DNA of 64,000 bases from VXYL01 sp963422285 (GTDB lineage Bacteria; Pseudomonadota; Gammaproteobacteria; Pseudomonadales; Azotimanducaceae). Below, piece by piece: positions 44,773 through 52,994 of the stretch (its first letter is position 1; the number at the start of each line of letters is the position of its first letter). Under the pieces are notes generated by a model. The model did not search any database. It worked only from the letters and a program-made list of their open reading frames with translations, and had not been told where the DNA came from. The stretch lies in assembly GCA_963422285.2 (NCBI GenBank), contig CAXXJO010000001.1, forward strand, positions 868,001-932,000. The letters run 5' to 3'. The translations under genes were made by a program, and so were the position numbers.

Positions 44773-44922
44773 ATGACCATCGCTTTCTTCATCGCCCTGG
44801 CGTTGGCCAGTGCCGTGTTCAGGTACCGCTGCGCTTGGCGGCCCGCCGTGGAGCGGACGGCGACCGCGGGCCGCCTCTCCATGTGCGAGGCGGCGAAGCG
44901 GGCGAAGAGAACGCCGCTGTAA
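44773..44922 (+). CDS. Possible small membrane protein, 49 residues
   Basis: The frame starts MTIAFFIALALASAVFRYRC, a single membrane segment, and continues with a basic cytoplasmic tail (AAKRAKRTPL). The stop is 10 bases before the ATG of the YrbL-like gene, and AAGG of the latter overlaps it, so an operon is plausible. No family recognised; short, so could be chance. Confidence 0.35.
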   Translation: MTIAFFIALALASAVFRYRCAWRPAVERTATAGRLSMCEAAKRAKRTPL

Positions 44923-44932
44923 GGCGAAGACC

Positions 44933-45712
44933 ATGCTCAAGCTGCGGCACTTGGAGCCTTTCGCCATCGGCGGCACCCGCCGTTGCTACGTACACCCGGA
45001 CCACGACGACCGTTGCGTGAAGGTGCTGCGGCCGGACCGTACGCCGGCGGCTCGGCGCGCAGCCGCTACCGGCTGGCGGCGTCTGAAGGGCTTGAAAGGC
45101 TATGACGATCAACTGAAGGAGTGCAAGGCCTACCGCCACCTGATCCAGCGCGGACAACCCGATTGGCGCCATGTGCCGTGCTACTACGGCACCGTGGAAA
45201 CCGACCTCGGGGTAGGCATCGTCACCACCCTCTACCGAGACTGGAATGGACGTTTCCCCCGAAACTTGGAGCAATTGCTGCCGTCAGGAACCGACGACGC
45301 CATTGCAGCGGCCATTGTCGAGTTCAAGGCTTGGTTGCGCCGCGAGCTGTTCCTCACCCGGGATTTGTTGCCCCACAACATCATCGCCGCGGAGGAAAGC
45401 CCGGGGCGGTACCGCCTGATCGTCGTCGACGGCCTTGGCAACAGCGAGCTGATCCCGGTGTCGAGTTGGTTCAAACGCGCCGCGCGCCGGAAGATCGAAC
45501 GCAAGATCCGCAAGTTCGACCATCGTGCGCGCATCCTGCTGCCCTGTGGCGATGCGATCAGGCCCGTTGCGGGGCCGCGCACCGAACGCCAAGCGCCTAC
45601 CGGGACCAAGGGCGCCGAGGCGAGAGAGGGGGAGCGTGGCAGGGAGAGCAGCGGCGCGACGACGGCGAGGAAGGGAACGAGGACCACTGATGCAGGTGCT
45701 CAAGGGCCTTGA
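44933..45712 (+). CDS. YrbL-like protein (PhoP-regulated, kinase fold)
   Basis: A 259-residue protein related to YrbL, a member of the lipopolysaccharide-kinase-like fold. The N-terminus reads LRHLEPFAIGGTRRCYVHPDHDDRCVKVLRPDRTP, a minimal nucleotide-binding lobe with the Lys of CVKVL, followed by KECKAYRHLIQRG, GVGIVTTLYRDWNGR and the catalytic loop LTRDLLPHNIIAAE with Asp/Asn, then IVVDGLG in place of DFG. Biochemical role unknown. ATG 44933 was chosen because AAGG lies 8 bases upstream. The 3' end overlaps the methyltransferase gene by 23 bases, so both belong to one operon; the Arg/Gly-rich C-terminal tail lies in this overlap. Confidence 0.75.
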   Translation: MLKLRHLEPFAIGGTRRCYVHPDHDDRCVKVLRPDRTPAARRAAATGWRRLKGLKGYDDQLKECKAYRHLIQRGQPDWRHVPCYYGTVETDLGVGIVTTLYRDWNGRFPRNLEQLLPSGTDDAIAAAIVEFKAWLRRELFLTRDLLPHNIIAAEESPGRYRLIVVDGLGNSELIPVSSWFKRAARRKIERKIRKFDHRARILLPCGDAIRPVAGPRTERQAPTGTKGAEAREGERGRESSGATTARKGTRTTDAGAQGP

Positions 45713-46436
45713 AACGCACGTTCGCCGGTTGCGCAATCTGGCGGCGCCGATCACTCACGCCGGCAATGCCGTGCATTGTCCCGTTTGCCGCCGCTCGTTC
45801 CGCAAGTTTCGCCCCGCCGGCACGCGCCGTACGCGCCGCGAGAACGCCGTCTGCCCCTATTGCTCGTCCCGGGAGCGTGACCGCCTGACGTACCTGTTCC
45901 TATCCGCCAGCGCCGGCGCGCCGCCGCCCGGCTCGCCGCTCTTGCACATCGCGCCGGAGCGGTGCCTGATGCCGCTGCTGCGGCAGATGGCGGCCGGCGA
46001 CTACGTTTCCGCCGATCTCGTGCGTCGGGACGTGAGCCAGCGTTTCGACGTGATGGCGATTCCGCACCCGGACGCCAGCTTCCACGCCGTGTATTGCAGC
46101 CATGTGCTGCAGGACGTGCGGGACGACCAGCGGGCCATGGCGGAGATTTTCCGCGTACTGCGCCCGGGCGGATGGGCCATCCTGAACGTTCCCGTCAAGT
46201 CTGCCGCCTCCGTGGATCATCAAGAGGCACCGGGACGGGTGCGAGGGTGGGCGGACCACCGACCGCCGGAACATCTGCACACGTACGGAGAGGACTTTCC
46301 GCAACGCATGGCGGCGGCGGGTTTTCGCGTACGGGTGGTGGTGGCGAACGATCTCGTCGCCGCCAGCGAACAAGCCAAGCTCGGCATCGCCGGCGCGGCG
46401 GCCGGGACCGTCAACCTCGGCGTAAAACCGGTATGA
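45690..46436 (+). CDS. SAM-dependent methyltransferase with N-terminal zinc ribbon
   Basis: A 248-residue class I methyltransferase. Two Cys pairs (HCPVCRRSF and VCPYCSSRERDR) form a zinc ribbon in the first 65 residues. The methyltransferase core has LLHIAPERCLMPLL (motif I variant), GDYVSADLV, FDVMAIPHPDASFHAVYCSHVLQDVRDD (motif IV) and EIFRVLRPGGWAILNVP (motif V/VI), typical of Methyltransf_11. The target is unknown. It overlaps the YrbL-like gene by 23 bases. The context suggests sugar or surface modification, which is inference. Confidence 0.82.
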   Translation: MQVLKGLETHVRRLRNLAAPITHAGNAVHCPVCRRSFRKFRPAGTRRTRRENAVCPYCSSRERDRLTYLFLSASAGAPPPGSPLLHIAPERCLMPLLRQMAAGDYVSADLVRRDVSQRFDVMAIPHPDASFHAVYCSHVLQDVRDDQRAMAEIFRVLRPGGWAILNVPVKSAASVDHQEAPGRVRGWADHRPPEHLHTYGEDFPQRMAAAGFRVRVVVANDLVAASEQAKLGIAGAAAGTVNLGVKPV

Positions 46437-46643
46437 ACCCGCAACCCAACGCGGCATCGGAACGATAGCTGTTTCCCAAGGAGGTAGACACTAGCTGCTT
46501 TGCCCGCATGAAGCGCCAATCTCGTGGCAAGGCATTCGATTTCCACCGCCTGCCAAGCGACAGACGAGCCGCCAAGGCCCGTTGTTTCGTTGTCCGCCCA
46601 TTTGTACTACCCTCGTACATCCGTCCCGAAGTGCGAACGAACG

Positions 46644-47330
46644 ATGCGGCTGCGCTGGTCCCACGCCTTCGTCCATGTCCAGAACATGCAGGCCATGCTG
46701 GACTTCTACACGGACGTGCTGGGCTTCGAGATTACCGACCAAGGCAAGGTTGGCGGCCGGCCGGTGGCCTTCCTGAGCCAAGTGGAGACAGACCACCACC
46801 AGCTTGCTTTCCTCGAGCGCCCGCGGCGGGGGAGCGCGAGGGGGAACCCCTCGCAGGAAAACCAGCCGCGGCGGGGAAGCGCGAGGGGGAACCCCTCGCA
46901 GGAAGACCAGCCGCGGCCGGATAGTGCGCCAGCGGACCCCGCGCATGAAAAGCGTCCCCCGGCGGTGAGCGAACCCGCGCCGGCCAGCCGCGTCGGGCAC
47001 TTCGCCTTCCGGGCAGGTTCGCTGACCGATGTACAGTCCCTGCACCGTCGCCTGCAACAGGATGAACGAGTCGCCAGAGTGCAGCCGGTCACCCACGGCA
47101 ACGCTTGGTCGGTGTACTTCGCGGATCCCGAAGGAAACGGCATCGAGGTGTTCTGCGACTCGCCCTGGCATCTGCGCCAGCCCCAAGGCGGCTCTTGGGA
47201 CCCCGCGATGAGCGAGCGCGAGGTGATCGAGGCGACGCGCCGGGCGTTCGCCGACAAAGACGGCTTCAGCCCCATCGAAGACTACTACCAGCAGCGGGCG
47301 GCCCACCTCGCCCGAAGGGAGCAGAAATGA
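46644..47330 (+). CDS. VOC family protein with an in-frame repeat insertion
   Basis: A 228-residue vicinal-oxygen-chelate protein. The first module is RLRWSHAFVHVQNMQAMLDFYTDVLGFEI with metal-type His at SHAFVHV and HHQLAFLE; the second is ASRVGHFAFRAGSLTDVQSLHRRLQ and ends WSVYFADPEGNGIEVFCD. Between the modules, three tandem 15-residue units (PRRGSARGNPSQENQ and two variants) interrupt what is normally a short loop. They are encoded by 45-base repeats containing a palindrome. ATG 46644 opens the conserved first strand. The next VOC gene overlaps its stop (ATGA), so the two are co-translated. Confidence 0.82.
   Translation: MRLRWSHAFVHVQNMQAMLDFYTDVLGFEITDQGKVGGRPVAFLSQVETDHHQLAFLERPRRGSARGNPSQENQPRRGSARGNPSQEDQPRPDSAPADPAHEKRPPAVSEPAPASRVGHFAFRAGSLTDVQSLHRRLQQDERVARVQPVTHGNAWSVYFADPEGNGIEVFCDSPWHLRQPQGGSWDPAMSEREVIEATRRAFADKDGFSPIEDYYQQRAAHLARREQK
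46821..46955 (+). repeat. Three tandem 45-base palindromic units inside a coding sequence
   Basis: Units at 46821-46865 and 46866-46910 are 43/45 identical; a third, degenerate unit follows to 46955. Each of the first two contains a perfect hairpin, GCGAGGGG-GAA-CCCCTCGC. The length is a multiple of three and the frame stays open. A reversed, diverged copy with a 17-base identical core is at 51090-51121 in another gene. Confidence 0.9.
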
Positions 47331-48202
47331 GCAAGACGCTTTCTTTCGACCGTTCCGAGGAGGACTTCGGCAACGTGCTCAACATGGAGCACATCAACCT
47401 CACGGTGCCGGACCAGCAGGTGGCGGCGCTGTTCTACGTCACCGGCTTGGGCTTTACCCGCGATCCGTACATCGACTTCGGCACTTTCAACATGTGGATC
47501 AATGTCGGCGAGCAGCAGTTCCACCTGCCGAAGCGAGATGCGCAAAAATTCCGCGGCCACATCGGCGTGGTGGTGCCGAACCTCGACGATCTCAAGCGCC
47601 GCCTGGACTTCATCGACCGCCCCATGCAGGGCACCGAGTTCAGCCGAGACGAAAAAGAAGACCACATCGCCCTGCGCTGTCCCTGGGGCAACGACATTCG
47701 TGCCTACGGCCCGGGCTTCGGCACCAGCTTGGGCATCCCCTTCGCCGAAGTCGCTGTCGTGCCGGGCAGCGCGGACGGCATCGCCCGATTCTACCGGGAA
47801 GTGCTCGACACGCCGGCGACTGCGCGCGATGGCGACGAGGACGCGAACGGTGGCGGGGCGAGATGCGCCGAGGTGAGCATGGGCGGCAACCAGCGGCTGA
47901 TCTTCCGCGAGACCGAAGACGAGATCGCCGACTACGACGGCCATCATATCGCCATCTACGTAGCCAACTTCTCCAAGCCCCACGCGGCGCTGGCGGAGCG
48001 CGATCTCATTACCGAGGAATCGGATCGGCACCAATATCGTTTCCAAGCCATCGTGGACCCGGACAGCGGCGCGCTGCTGACGGAGATCGAGCACGAAGTG
48101 CGCAGCCTCAAGCATCCGATGTTCAAGCGCCACCTGGTCAACCGCAATCCGGCGCAGTCGTTCATGAACTACGCCCAAGGCCGGGACGCCTTCGTGCCCT
48201 AG
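47327..48202 (+). CDS. Two-domain VOC family protein
   Basis: A 291-residue protein with two VOC domains. The first runs LNMEHINLTVPDQQVAALFYVTGLGFTRDPYIDFG to about residue 130, the second GIPFAEVAVVPGSADGIARFYREVLDTPATARD to EIEHEVRSLKHPMF. Putative metal residues are the His in MEHINLTV and EQQFHLP, and His/Glu in GHHIAIYV and LTEIEHEV. The closing part (FKRHLVNRNPAQSF) is conserved in ring-cleavage-like members, but no substrate is assigned. Its ATG overlaps the stop of the upstream VOC gene. Two hairpins follow the stop. Confidence 0.82.
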   Translation: MSKTLSFDRSEEDFGNVLNMEHINLTVPDQQVAALFYVTGLGFTRDPYIDFGTFNMWINVGEQQFHLPKRDAQKFRGHIGVVVPNLDDLKRRLDFIDRPMQGTEFSRDEKEDHIALRCPWGNDIRAYGPGFGTSLGIPFAEVAVVPGSADGIARFYREVLDTPATARDGDEDANGGGARCAEVSMGGNQRLIFRETEDEIADYDGHHIAIYVANFSKPHAALAERDLITEESDRHQYRFQAIVDPDSGALLTEIEHEVRSLKHPMFKRHLVNRNPAQSFMNYAQGRDAFVP

Positions 48203-48209
48203 CGACGAC

Positions 48210-48252
48210 GCGACCGCTACGCGGTCGCCCCCGTTTCGCATAGCGAAACGGG
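48210..48252 (+). repeat. Pair of REP-like hairpins after the VOC operon
   Basis: GCGACCGC-TAC-GCGGTCGC (8-base stem, 48210-48228) is followed directly by CCCGTTTCGC-ATA-GCGAAACGGG (10-base stem, 48230-48252). A close relative of the first (GCGACTGC-GAA-GCGGTCGC) is at 53473-53491, also after a gene end. They may act as terminators or be members of a REP family. Confidence 0.7.
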
Positions 48253-48260
48253 CGAATGCG

Positions 48261-48417
48261 GAACAGCCGACCACTAGAGGATCCATTGTCTACGCGAGAA
48301 CCCTACTACCTGCCGCTGGCCGACACGACCGCTGCGCGAAACGGCCGCAGGCGCAACTGCCGACCGTCAGAGGAACCCTTGTCTACAGAAGAACCCTACT
48401 ACCTGCCGCTGGCCGAC
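48261..48417 (+). repeat. Tandem duplication covering the start of the MoxR-type gene
   Basis: Bases 48261-48324 are repeated, with substitutions, at 48354-48417 (offset 93, a multiple of three). Each copy has an AGAGGA ribosome binding site, a TTG start and codons for EPYYLPLAD. The right copy leads into the gene; the left copy is in the same frame. Confidence 0.8.
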
Positions 48418-49188
48418 GAGGTGGCAGCGTTCGAGGCCGCCTACGCCAGCCGCCTGCCGGTGCTGCTGAAGGGGCCTACCGGCTGCGGCAAGACGCGCTT
48501 CGTGGAGCACATGACGTGGCGCCTGTACGGCCTCGGCGACGGCGACGGTCTCGACGAGCACCTCGTGACGGTATCCTGCCACGAAGACCTCACCGCCACC
48601 GACTTGGTAGGCCGCTACCTGCTCAAGGGCGACGAAACCCTCTGGCAGGACGGCCCGCTAACGCGCTCGGTGCGCGAAGGCGCGATCTGCTACCTCGACG
48701 AAATCGTCGAGGCGCGCAAGGACACCACCGTGCTCATCCACTCGCTGACGGATCATCGCCGCGTTCTGCCGGTCGACAAGACCGGCGAACTCGTGCATGC
48801 CCACGACGACTTCCTGCTGGTGATCTCCTACAACCCCGGCTACCAGAGCATTCTCAAGGATCTGAAGGCGAGCACCCGGCAGCGTTTCGTCAGTCTGACC
48901 TTCGACTATCCCGACGAGGAGCGGGAAGCCGCCATCGTCGCCCGCGAGAGCGGCGTGGACGTCGACAGCGCCGGCCGCCTCGCCGTCATCGGCGTCAAGG
49001 TGCGCAACCTGCGCGAGCATGGCTTTCGGGAAGGCGTCAGCACCCGGCTGCTGATCTACGCCGGCGAACTGATCGGACGCGGCATCGAGCCCCGGCGAGC
49101 GGCCGAACTCGCCATCGTGCAGGCGGTCTCGGACGATGCCGCCGTGCAGGAGGCCGTCGCCGGCATCGTCGACGTCGTCTGGCCCTGA
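48379..49188 (+). CDS. MoxR-type AAA ATPase, NorQ/CbbQ-like
   Basis: A 269-residue AAA+ ATPase. Walker A is GPTGCGKT at residues 32-39, Walker B ICYLDEIVEA at about 103-112, and the sensor region LVISYNPGYQSILKDLK with the conserved NPGY is typical of CbbQ/NirQ/NorQ. These work with a von Willebrand partner (NorD/CbbO) to activate a metalloenzyme. That partner is encoded directly downstream. TTG 48379 is preceded by AGAGGA; an upstream duplicated start (TTG 48286) or ATG 48256 would add a second copy of the first residues. No nitric oxide reductase or RuBisCO gene is nearby, so the client enzyme is unknown. Confidence 0.87.
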   Translation: MSTEEPYYLPLADEVAAFEAAYASRLPVLLKGPTGCGKTRFVEHMTWRLYGLGDGDGLDEHLVTVSCHEDLTATDLVGRYLLKGDETLWQDGPLTRSVREGAICYLDEIVEARKDTTVLIHSLTDHRRVLPVDKTGELVHAHDDFLLVISYNPGYQSILKDLKASTRQRFVSLTFDYPDEEREAAIVARESGVDVDSAGRLAVIGVKVRNLREHGFREGVSTRLLIYAGELIGRGIEPRRAAELAIVQAVSDDAAVQEAVAGIVDVVWP

Positions 49189-49211
49189 CCGCCCTCGCCG
49201 ACATCGACCGA

Positions 49212-51239
49212 GTGCTGGCGCTGTTCGCCGAGGGCATCGCCGGCCGGACGTACCATATCAAATCCAGGCGCGAACGCGTCGGCTCCGCCGATGTTGGCGC
49301 AGTCGTCGAAGCCGGCGAGCGTCTCGCTGACGACGACGGCGCAGACGCGACCCACGACGGCCGCAGCCTGTATCTGCCAGACGCCGTCGCGCACTTCGAC
49401 GACGAACGACTGAACGGCGCGATCTATCGCCTGACGGTGCTCGACCAACTCGGTTTTCGGGAGTTCGGCACCTACCGATTCGATCTCGATACCGCTTGGC
49501 GGCGCATCCCGGCGCTGGCCGGACGGACGCCGGGTGCTGGCTATCGCGAGTCCGATCTCGGCATCTTCTTCAACGCCTTCGCACATCCGGCCATCGCCCG
49601 GCGACTGTTTCGCATCGTCGAGACGGCGCGGGTGCAGGCCGCGGTGGAGCGACGCTATCCAGGTACGCGCAAGTACCGCCGAGCGTTGCAGGCGCATCTG
49701 GACACCATAGCCGCTGGCGCCGGCGACGAACTCGAAGCATTGCGGGGCGCACTGGCAGGGCTGTCCGCCACCCAATCGCGGTTGTTGCCCCTAGCGGCGG
49801 AAGTGCTGTCGCCGGAAGCCGACGTCTACACCTCGGCAGCCGCTACGGTGGCCTGTTTCGACGCCCTTGGGATCGAATCCGAAACGGCCGCCAATGGTCT
49901 CGCCGGCCCCGACAAAGGCCTGGCCATGGAATGGCTGCAACGAGAAGCTCGCCTTGAGGATTGGGACGAGGAACTCGCGCAGCTAGAGGGCGAGGTCGCG
50001 GTGCTGGAGTTCGCCACCGAGGAAGGCCGACAAGCCAAGGTTGGCGAAACGCAGGAGGTCGGCGGCGAACTGCGCGAAGTGGGCAAGGCTCTGATCGCCG
50101 AACGCGACCAGCTGAAACGCCGCATCGACATGGAGCGCGCCGCCGTGCGCCATGCGCTAGGCGACGAGCGCGAGGGGGCGACCAGCTTTCGCTACGACGA
50201 GTGGGACTACCACAATGGCGTCTACCTGCGCGGCTGGTGCCGACTCTACGAGGAACCCTTGCAGGCCACCCAAGATACGGACAGCCAAGCGCTGCTGGAC
50301 GCCGTCCGCCCCTTCGCCAAGGCGGTACGCCGGCAGTTCGAGCTGGTGCGGCCCGGCGGCTACCAGCGGGTGCGGAAGACGCCGGACGGGGATGAACTGG
50401 ACCTCGACGCCATCGTCGAAACCCGCGCCGACGTCCGTGCCGGCAACTCGCCGGACGAGCGCGTCTACAGCCGCCGGGAACGGCTGCGGCGGGACGTGGC
50501 CGCTGCGTTCCTAGTGGACCTGTCGGCATCCACCGACGACATCCTGCCCGAAGAACGCGAACCCGCCCCGACCGAGAACAGCAATCCCCAGGATATCCGC
50601 GATCCGTTCTTCGACGAGGACGAAGACTACGACTTCGAAACCCGCATGGCCGCAGACGCTTCGAGGCGGCGCATCATCGACATTCAGCGCGAATCCGCGC
50701 TGCTGATGGCCACTGCTCTTGAAGGCTTGGGCGATCGCTACGGCGTCTACGGTTTTTCCGGCTACGGCCGGAACTGCGTGGAGTTCTACGTGGCCAAGGA
50801 GTTCGACCACCCCTTCGATCAAGGGGTGCTCGATGCCATCGCGGCCATGAAGCCCAAGCGCTCCACCCGCATGGGGCCGGCGGTGCGCCACGCCGTCGCC
50901 AAGCTCGAAGCCAGCGGCGCGGCACTCAAGGTGCTGCTCATCGTCAGCGACGGATTCCCCCAGGACCACGACTACGGCCCCAACCGGGGCGAGCATGAAT
51001 ACGGCGTGCAGGACACGGCCCGAGCCCTGCTCGAAGCCCAGGCCCGGAACATCGAGACTTTCTGCGTGACGGTGGACTGTTCTTCCTATGCGAAGGGTAT
51101 TCCCTCGCGCTCCCCCGCTGAGGGCTCCCACGACTACCTGCGCCGCATGTGTCCCGACCATCGCTACATGGTGATCGAAGAAACCGCCGAACTGCCGGAC
51201 GCCTTGCAGAAGGCGTACCGACAGCTCACGCGGTTCTGA
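49212..51239 (+). CDS. NorD/CbbO-like von Willebrand factor A protein
   Basis: A protein of about 675 residues, partner of the MoxR-type ATPase. The N-terminal half is helical and of unknown fold. The C-terminal third is a VWA domain with the metal site FLVDLSASTDD, STRMGPAVRHAVAKL and VLLIVSDGFPQDHDYG. The ending CPDHRYMVIEETAELPDALQKAYRQL is typical of NorD. A 13-residue insertion (AKGIPSRSPAEGS) at 51089-51127 interrupts this conserved end and derives from a palindromic repeat. The start is uncertain: GTG 49212 is the first usual start after the ATPase stop, but similarity-like sequence (LTALADID) begins slightly earlier, so a CTG or other start near 49187 is possible. Confidence 0.83.
   Translation: MLALFAEGIAGRTYHIKSRRERVGSADVGAVVEAGERLADDDGADATHDGRSLYLPDAVAHFDDERLNGAIYRLTVLDQLGFREFGTYRFDLDTAWRRIPALAGRTPGAGYRESDLGIFFNAFAHPAIARRLFRIVETARVQAAVERRYPGTRKYRRALQAHLDTIAAGAGDELEALRGALAGLSATQSRLLPLAAEVLSPEADVYTSAAATVACFDALGIESETAANGLAGPDKGLAMEWLQREARLEDWDEELAQLEGEVAVLEFATEEGRQAKVGETQEVGGELREVGKALIAERDQLKRRIDMERAAVRHALGDEREGATSFRYDEWDYHNGVYLRGWCRLYEEPLQATQDTDSQALLDAVRPFAKAVRRQFELVRPGGYQRVRKTPDGDELDLDAIVETRADVRAGNSPDERVYSRRERLRRDVAAAFLVDLSASTDDILPEEREPAPTENSNPQDIRDPFFDEDEDYDFETRMAADASRRRIIDIQRESALLMATALEGLGDRYGVYGFSGYGRNCVEFYVAKEFDHPFDQGVLDAIAAMKPKRSTRMGPAVRHAVAKLEASGAALKVLLIVSDGFPQDHDYGPNRGEHEYGVQDTARALLEAQARNIETFCVTVDCSSYAKGIPSRSPAEGSHDYLRRMCPDHRYMVIEETAELPDALQKAYRQLTRF
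51090..51121 (-). repeat. Reversed copy of the coding palindromic repeat
   Basis: Compared with the reverse complement of 46828-46859, 26 of 32 bases are identical, including an unbroken 17-base core (CCCTCGCGCTCCCCCGC). It sits in frame in the NorD-like gene and supplies most of the extra AKGIPSRSPAEGS residues. Confidence 0.8.
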
Positions 51240-51279
51240 GCGCGGCCTGCGAAGCGCCCGCTTCCTCGTCGCGGCAATG

Positions 51280-51300
51280 CGCCGACGGCTCGCGTCGGCG
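51280..51300. terminator. Hairpin between convergent genes
   Basis: CGCCGACG-GCTCG-CGTCGGCG, an 8-base perfect stem with a 5-base loop, 41 bases after the NorD-like stop and 25 before the stop of the convergent membrane-protein gene. Suitable as a bidirectional terminator although no T-run is seen. Confidence 0.5.
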
Positions 51301-51325
51301 GGACAGTTCGCGCGATTCCCCGAGG

Positions 51326-51985
51326 TCAGTCCTCGCCGCCGATTCCGAACAGCAGCAGGATTGAGCTGAACATGTTGTACAGGCCGACGTAGATGCCCAC
51401 TGTGGCGCGGATGTAGTTGGTTTCCTCGCCGCGCACCACGGCGCTGGTTTCCCACAGGATGAGCGCGGCACCGAACAGGATAGCGATGCCGGCCATCACC
51501 TGGGAGAACAGCGTCGATTGGTAGAACAGCGACACGATCCAGGAGGCGACGATGACGATGGCGCCCACCACCAGGAAGCCGTACAGGAAGCTGAAGTCCC
51601 GCTTGGTGGCCACGGTGTAGGCGGACAGGCCGAAGAACGCCGCGCCGGTGATCCCCAGCGACTGCACTACCAGCGTACCGCCGGCGGGCGAACTCATCGC
51701 CCAACTGACCATCGGCCCCAGCGAGAAGCCGAGAAAGCCTGTCAGCGCGAAAGTCCACACCAGCCCCCAGACGCTGTTGGCGGTCTTGTGAACGGCGAAC
51801 AGCAGGCCGAAGAACACGATCAGAGTGATGAAGCCCAGATGGGGCGCGTTGACGGCGACGGCGATCGCTGCCGTCGCCGCGCTCCACAGCAGCGTCAGCG
51901 CCAGCAGCGCGTAGGTGCTGCGCAGCACCTTGTTGATTTCAATTGCCGACGGAGCGCGGGCAGCGAGTGTTTGATAGTCGGGCAT
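51326..51985 (-). CDS. Bax inhibitor-1 family membrane protein (YccA/YbhL-like)
   Basis: A 219-residue protein with seven membrane segments. After MPDYQTLAARAPSAIEINKVLRSTYALLALTLLWSA come six further helices, with the family features SLGPMVSW in the middle, AFFGLSAYTVATKRDFSFL and the C-terminal half-membrane segment ending in LYNMFSSILLLFGI, where the conserved Asp pair of the calcium-leak site is partly replaced. YccA in E. coli modulates the FtsH protease; whether this protein does is unknown. The start has GGAAGGA 8 bases upstream. Confidence 0.88.
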   Translation of the reverse strand: MPDYQTLAARAPSAIEINKVLRSTYALLALTLLWSAATAAIAVAVNAPHLGFITLIVFFGLLFAVHKTANSVWGLVWTFALTGFLGFSLGPMVSWAMSSPAGGTLVVQSLGITGAAFFGLSAYTVATKRDFSFLYGFLVVGAIVIVASWIVSLFYQSTLFSQVMAGIAILFGAALILWETSAVVRGEETNYIRATVGIYVGLYNMFSSILLLFGIGGED

Positions 51986-52453
51986 GGACGGATCCTTCCA
52001 GTTAGTTGACGACCCGAGGAGCTATATAGCCCCTCGCCGGGCAAGATTCAAGCGGCGGGGACGCGCCGAGTGTACCGCGACGGAAACCGGCGTTCTCCAA
52101 GCCGACTTCGGGCGCCGAACCAGACTCGGGTGGATCACCGCGGCGCCCCGACGGAACGAGGCGGTGCGCGAGGTGTTCAGGCGGCCCGACCTGCCGGCCG
52201 CCGCAAGAACGCCGCGGCTTCGGTATGCCGTGGCCCCCAGAGGCGGGGAACTCCGTTCGACTTGGGATAAGCCGCGCCACCAAGGATACCACTGCATAGG
52301 GCATTCGATGCCGTCTCATGGCCCGCATCTCTCGATTGCGCGAAGCAGCATGACGACGCGGATTCAACCGCGCTGCTACCGCCCTGGACGGCCGCTTGAC
52401 AAGCGCCGGCCATGCTTCGAGAATCGCGCTCCCCGGCCGCACCGGCCGGCGCA
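51986..52453. other. Intergenic stretch before tRNA-Met
   Basis: About 470 bases. Frames on both strands are shadow-like. The promoters for the Bax-inhibitor gene and tRNA-Met should lie here. No repeats or integrase fragments recognised. Confidence 0.45.
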
Positions 52454-52530
52454 GGCTGCGTAGCTCAGCTGGTTAGAGCACAGCATTCATAATGCTGGGG
52501 TCGTTGGTTCAAGCCCAACCGCAGCTACCA
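52454..52530 (+). tRNA. tRNA-Met (anticodon CAU, elongator type)
   Basis: 77 bases with encoded CCA. Acceptor GGCTGCG pairs with CGCAGCT (one G-T pair), anticodon arm CAGCA-TTCATAA-TGCTG with anticodon CAT, T-arm with GGTTCAAGCCC. The paired first base fits an elongator tRNA-Met; an Ile2-type (modified CAU) tRNA is less likely. Confidence 0.93.
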
Positions 52531-52568
52531 GACCATCACCCCAAGGATCGGCCACGGAGAGCCGCCCC

Positions 52569-52994
52569 ATGAGCGACATGAAGACGCAACCCACCGCGGC
52601 CAGCGTGGATGTTTTCCTAGACGCAGTAGAGGATGAACGCAAGCGCGAAGATGCCCGTACCGTAGCAGCCATGATGGCCGAGATCACCGGTGCTCCGGCG
52701 CAGATGTGGGGGTCATCCATCGTCGGCTTCGGCTCCTACCACTACCGCTACGAGAGCGGGCGGGAAGGAGATTTCATGGAAACCGGATTCTCGCCTCGCC
52801 AGCGAGCGCTCACTCTCTACATCATGGCGGGATTCTCCGAGTACGGTGATCTGCTCGCCAAACTCGGCAAGCACACTACCGGCAAGTCGTGCTTGTACGT
52901 GAAGCGGCTCTCGGACGTGGACCAGGATGTTCTGCGCCAGCTCGTGGAGCGATCGGTGCAGTACCTCCGCGACAAGTATCCGAGTACCGCTTGA
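52569..52994 (+). CDS. DUF1801 family protein
   Basis: A 141-residue protein of the DUF1801 (YdhG-like) family. Signs are the start VDVFLDAVEDERKREDARTVAAMMAEITG, the WGSSIVGFGSYHYRYESGREGDF segment and the core FSPRQRALTLYIMAGFSEYGDLLAKLGKHTTGKSCLYVKRL. The family is structurally related to frataxin-like folds but has no established function. A second gene starts within its stop codon (TTGA overlap). Confidence 0.88.
   Translation: MSDMKTQPTAASVDVFLDAVEDERKREDARTVAAMMAEITGAPAQMWGSSIVGFGSYHYRYESGREGDFMETGFSPRQRALTLYIMAGFSEYGDLLAKLGKHTTGKSCLYVKRLSDVDQDVLRQLVERSVQYLRDKYPSTA

Noticed and set aside
46240..46440. CRISPR-like repeats
   Set aside because: The only short repeats nearby (46821-46955) are adjacent tandem units in a gene, without spacers; no cas genes in the window.
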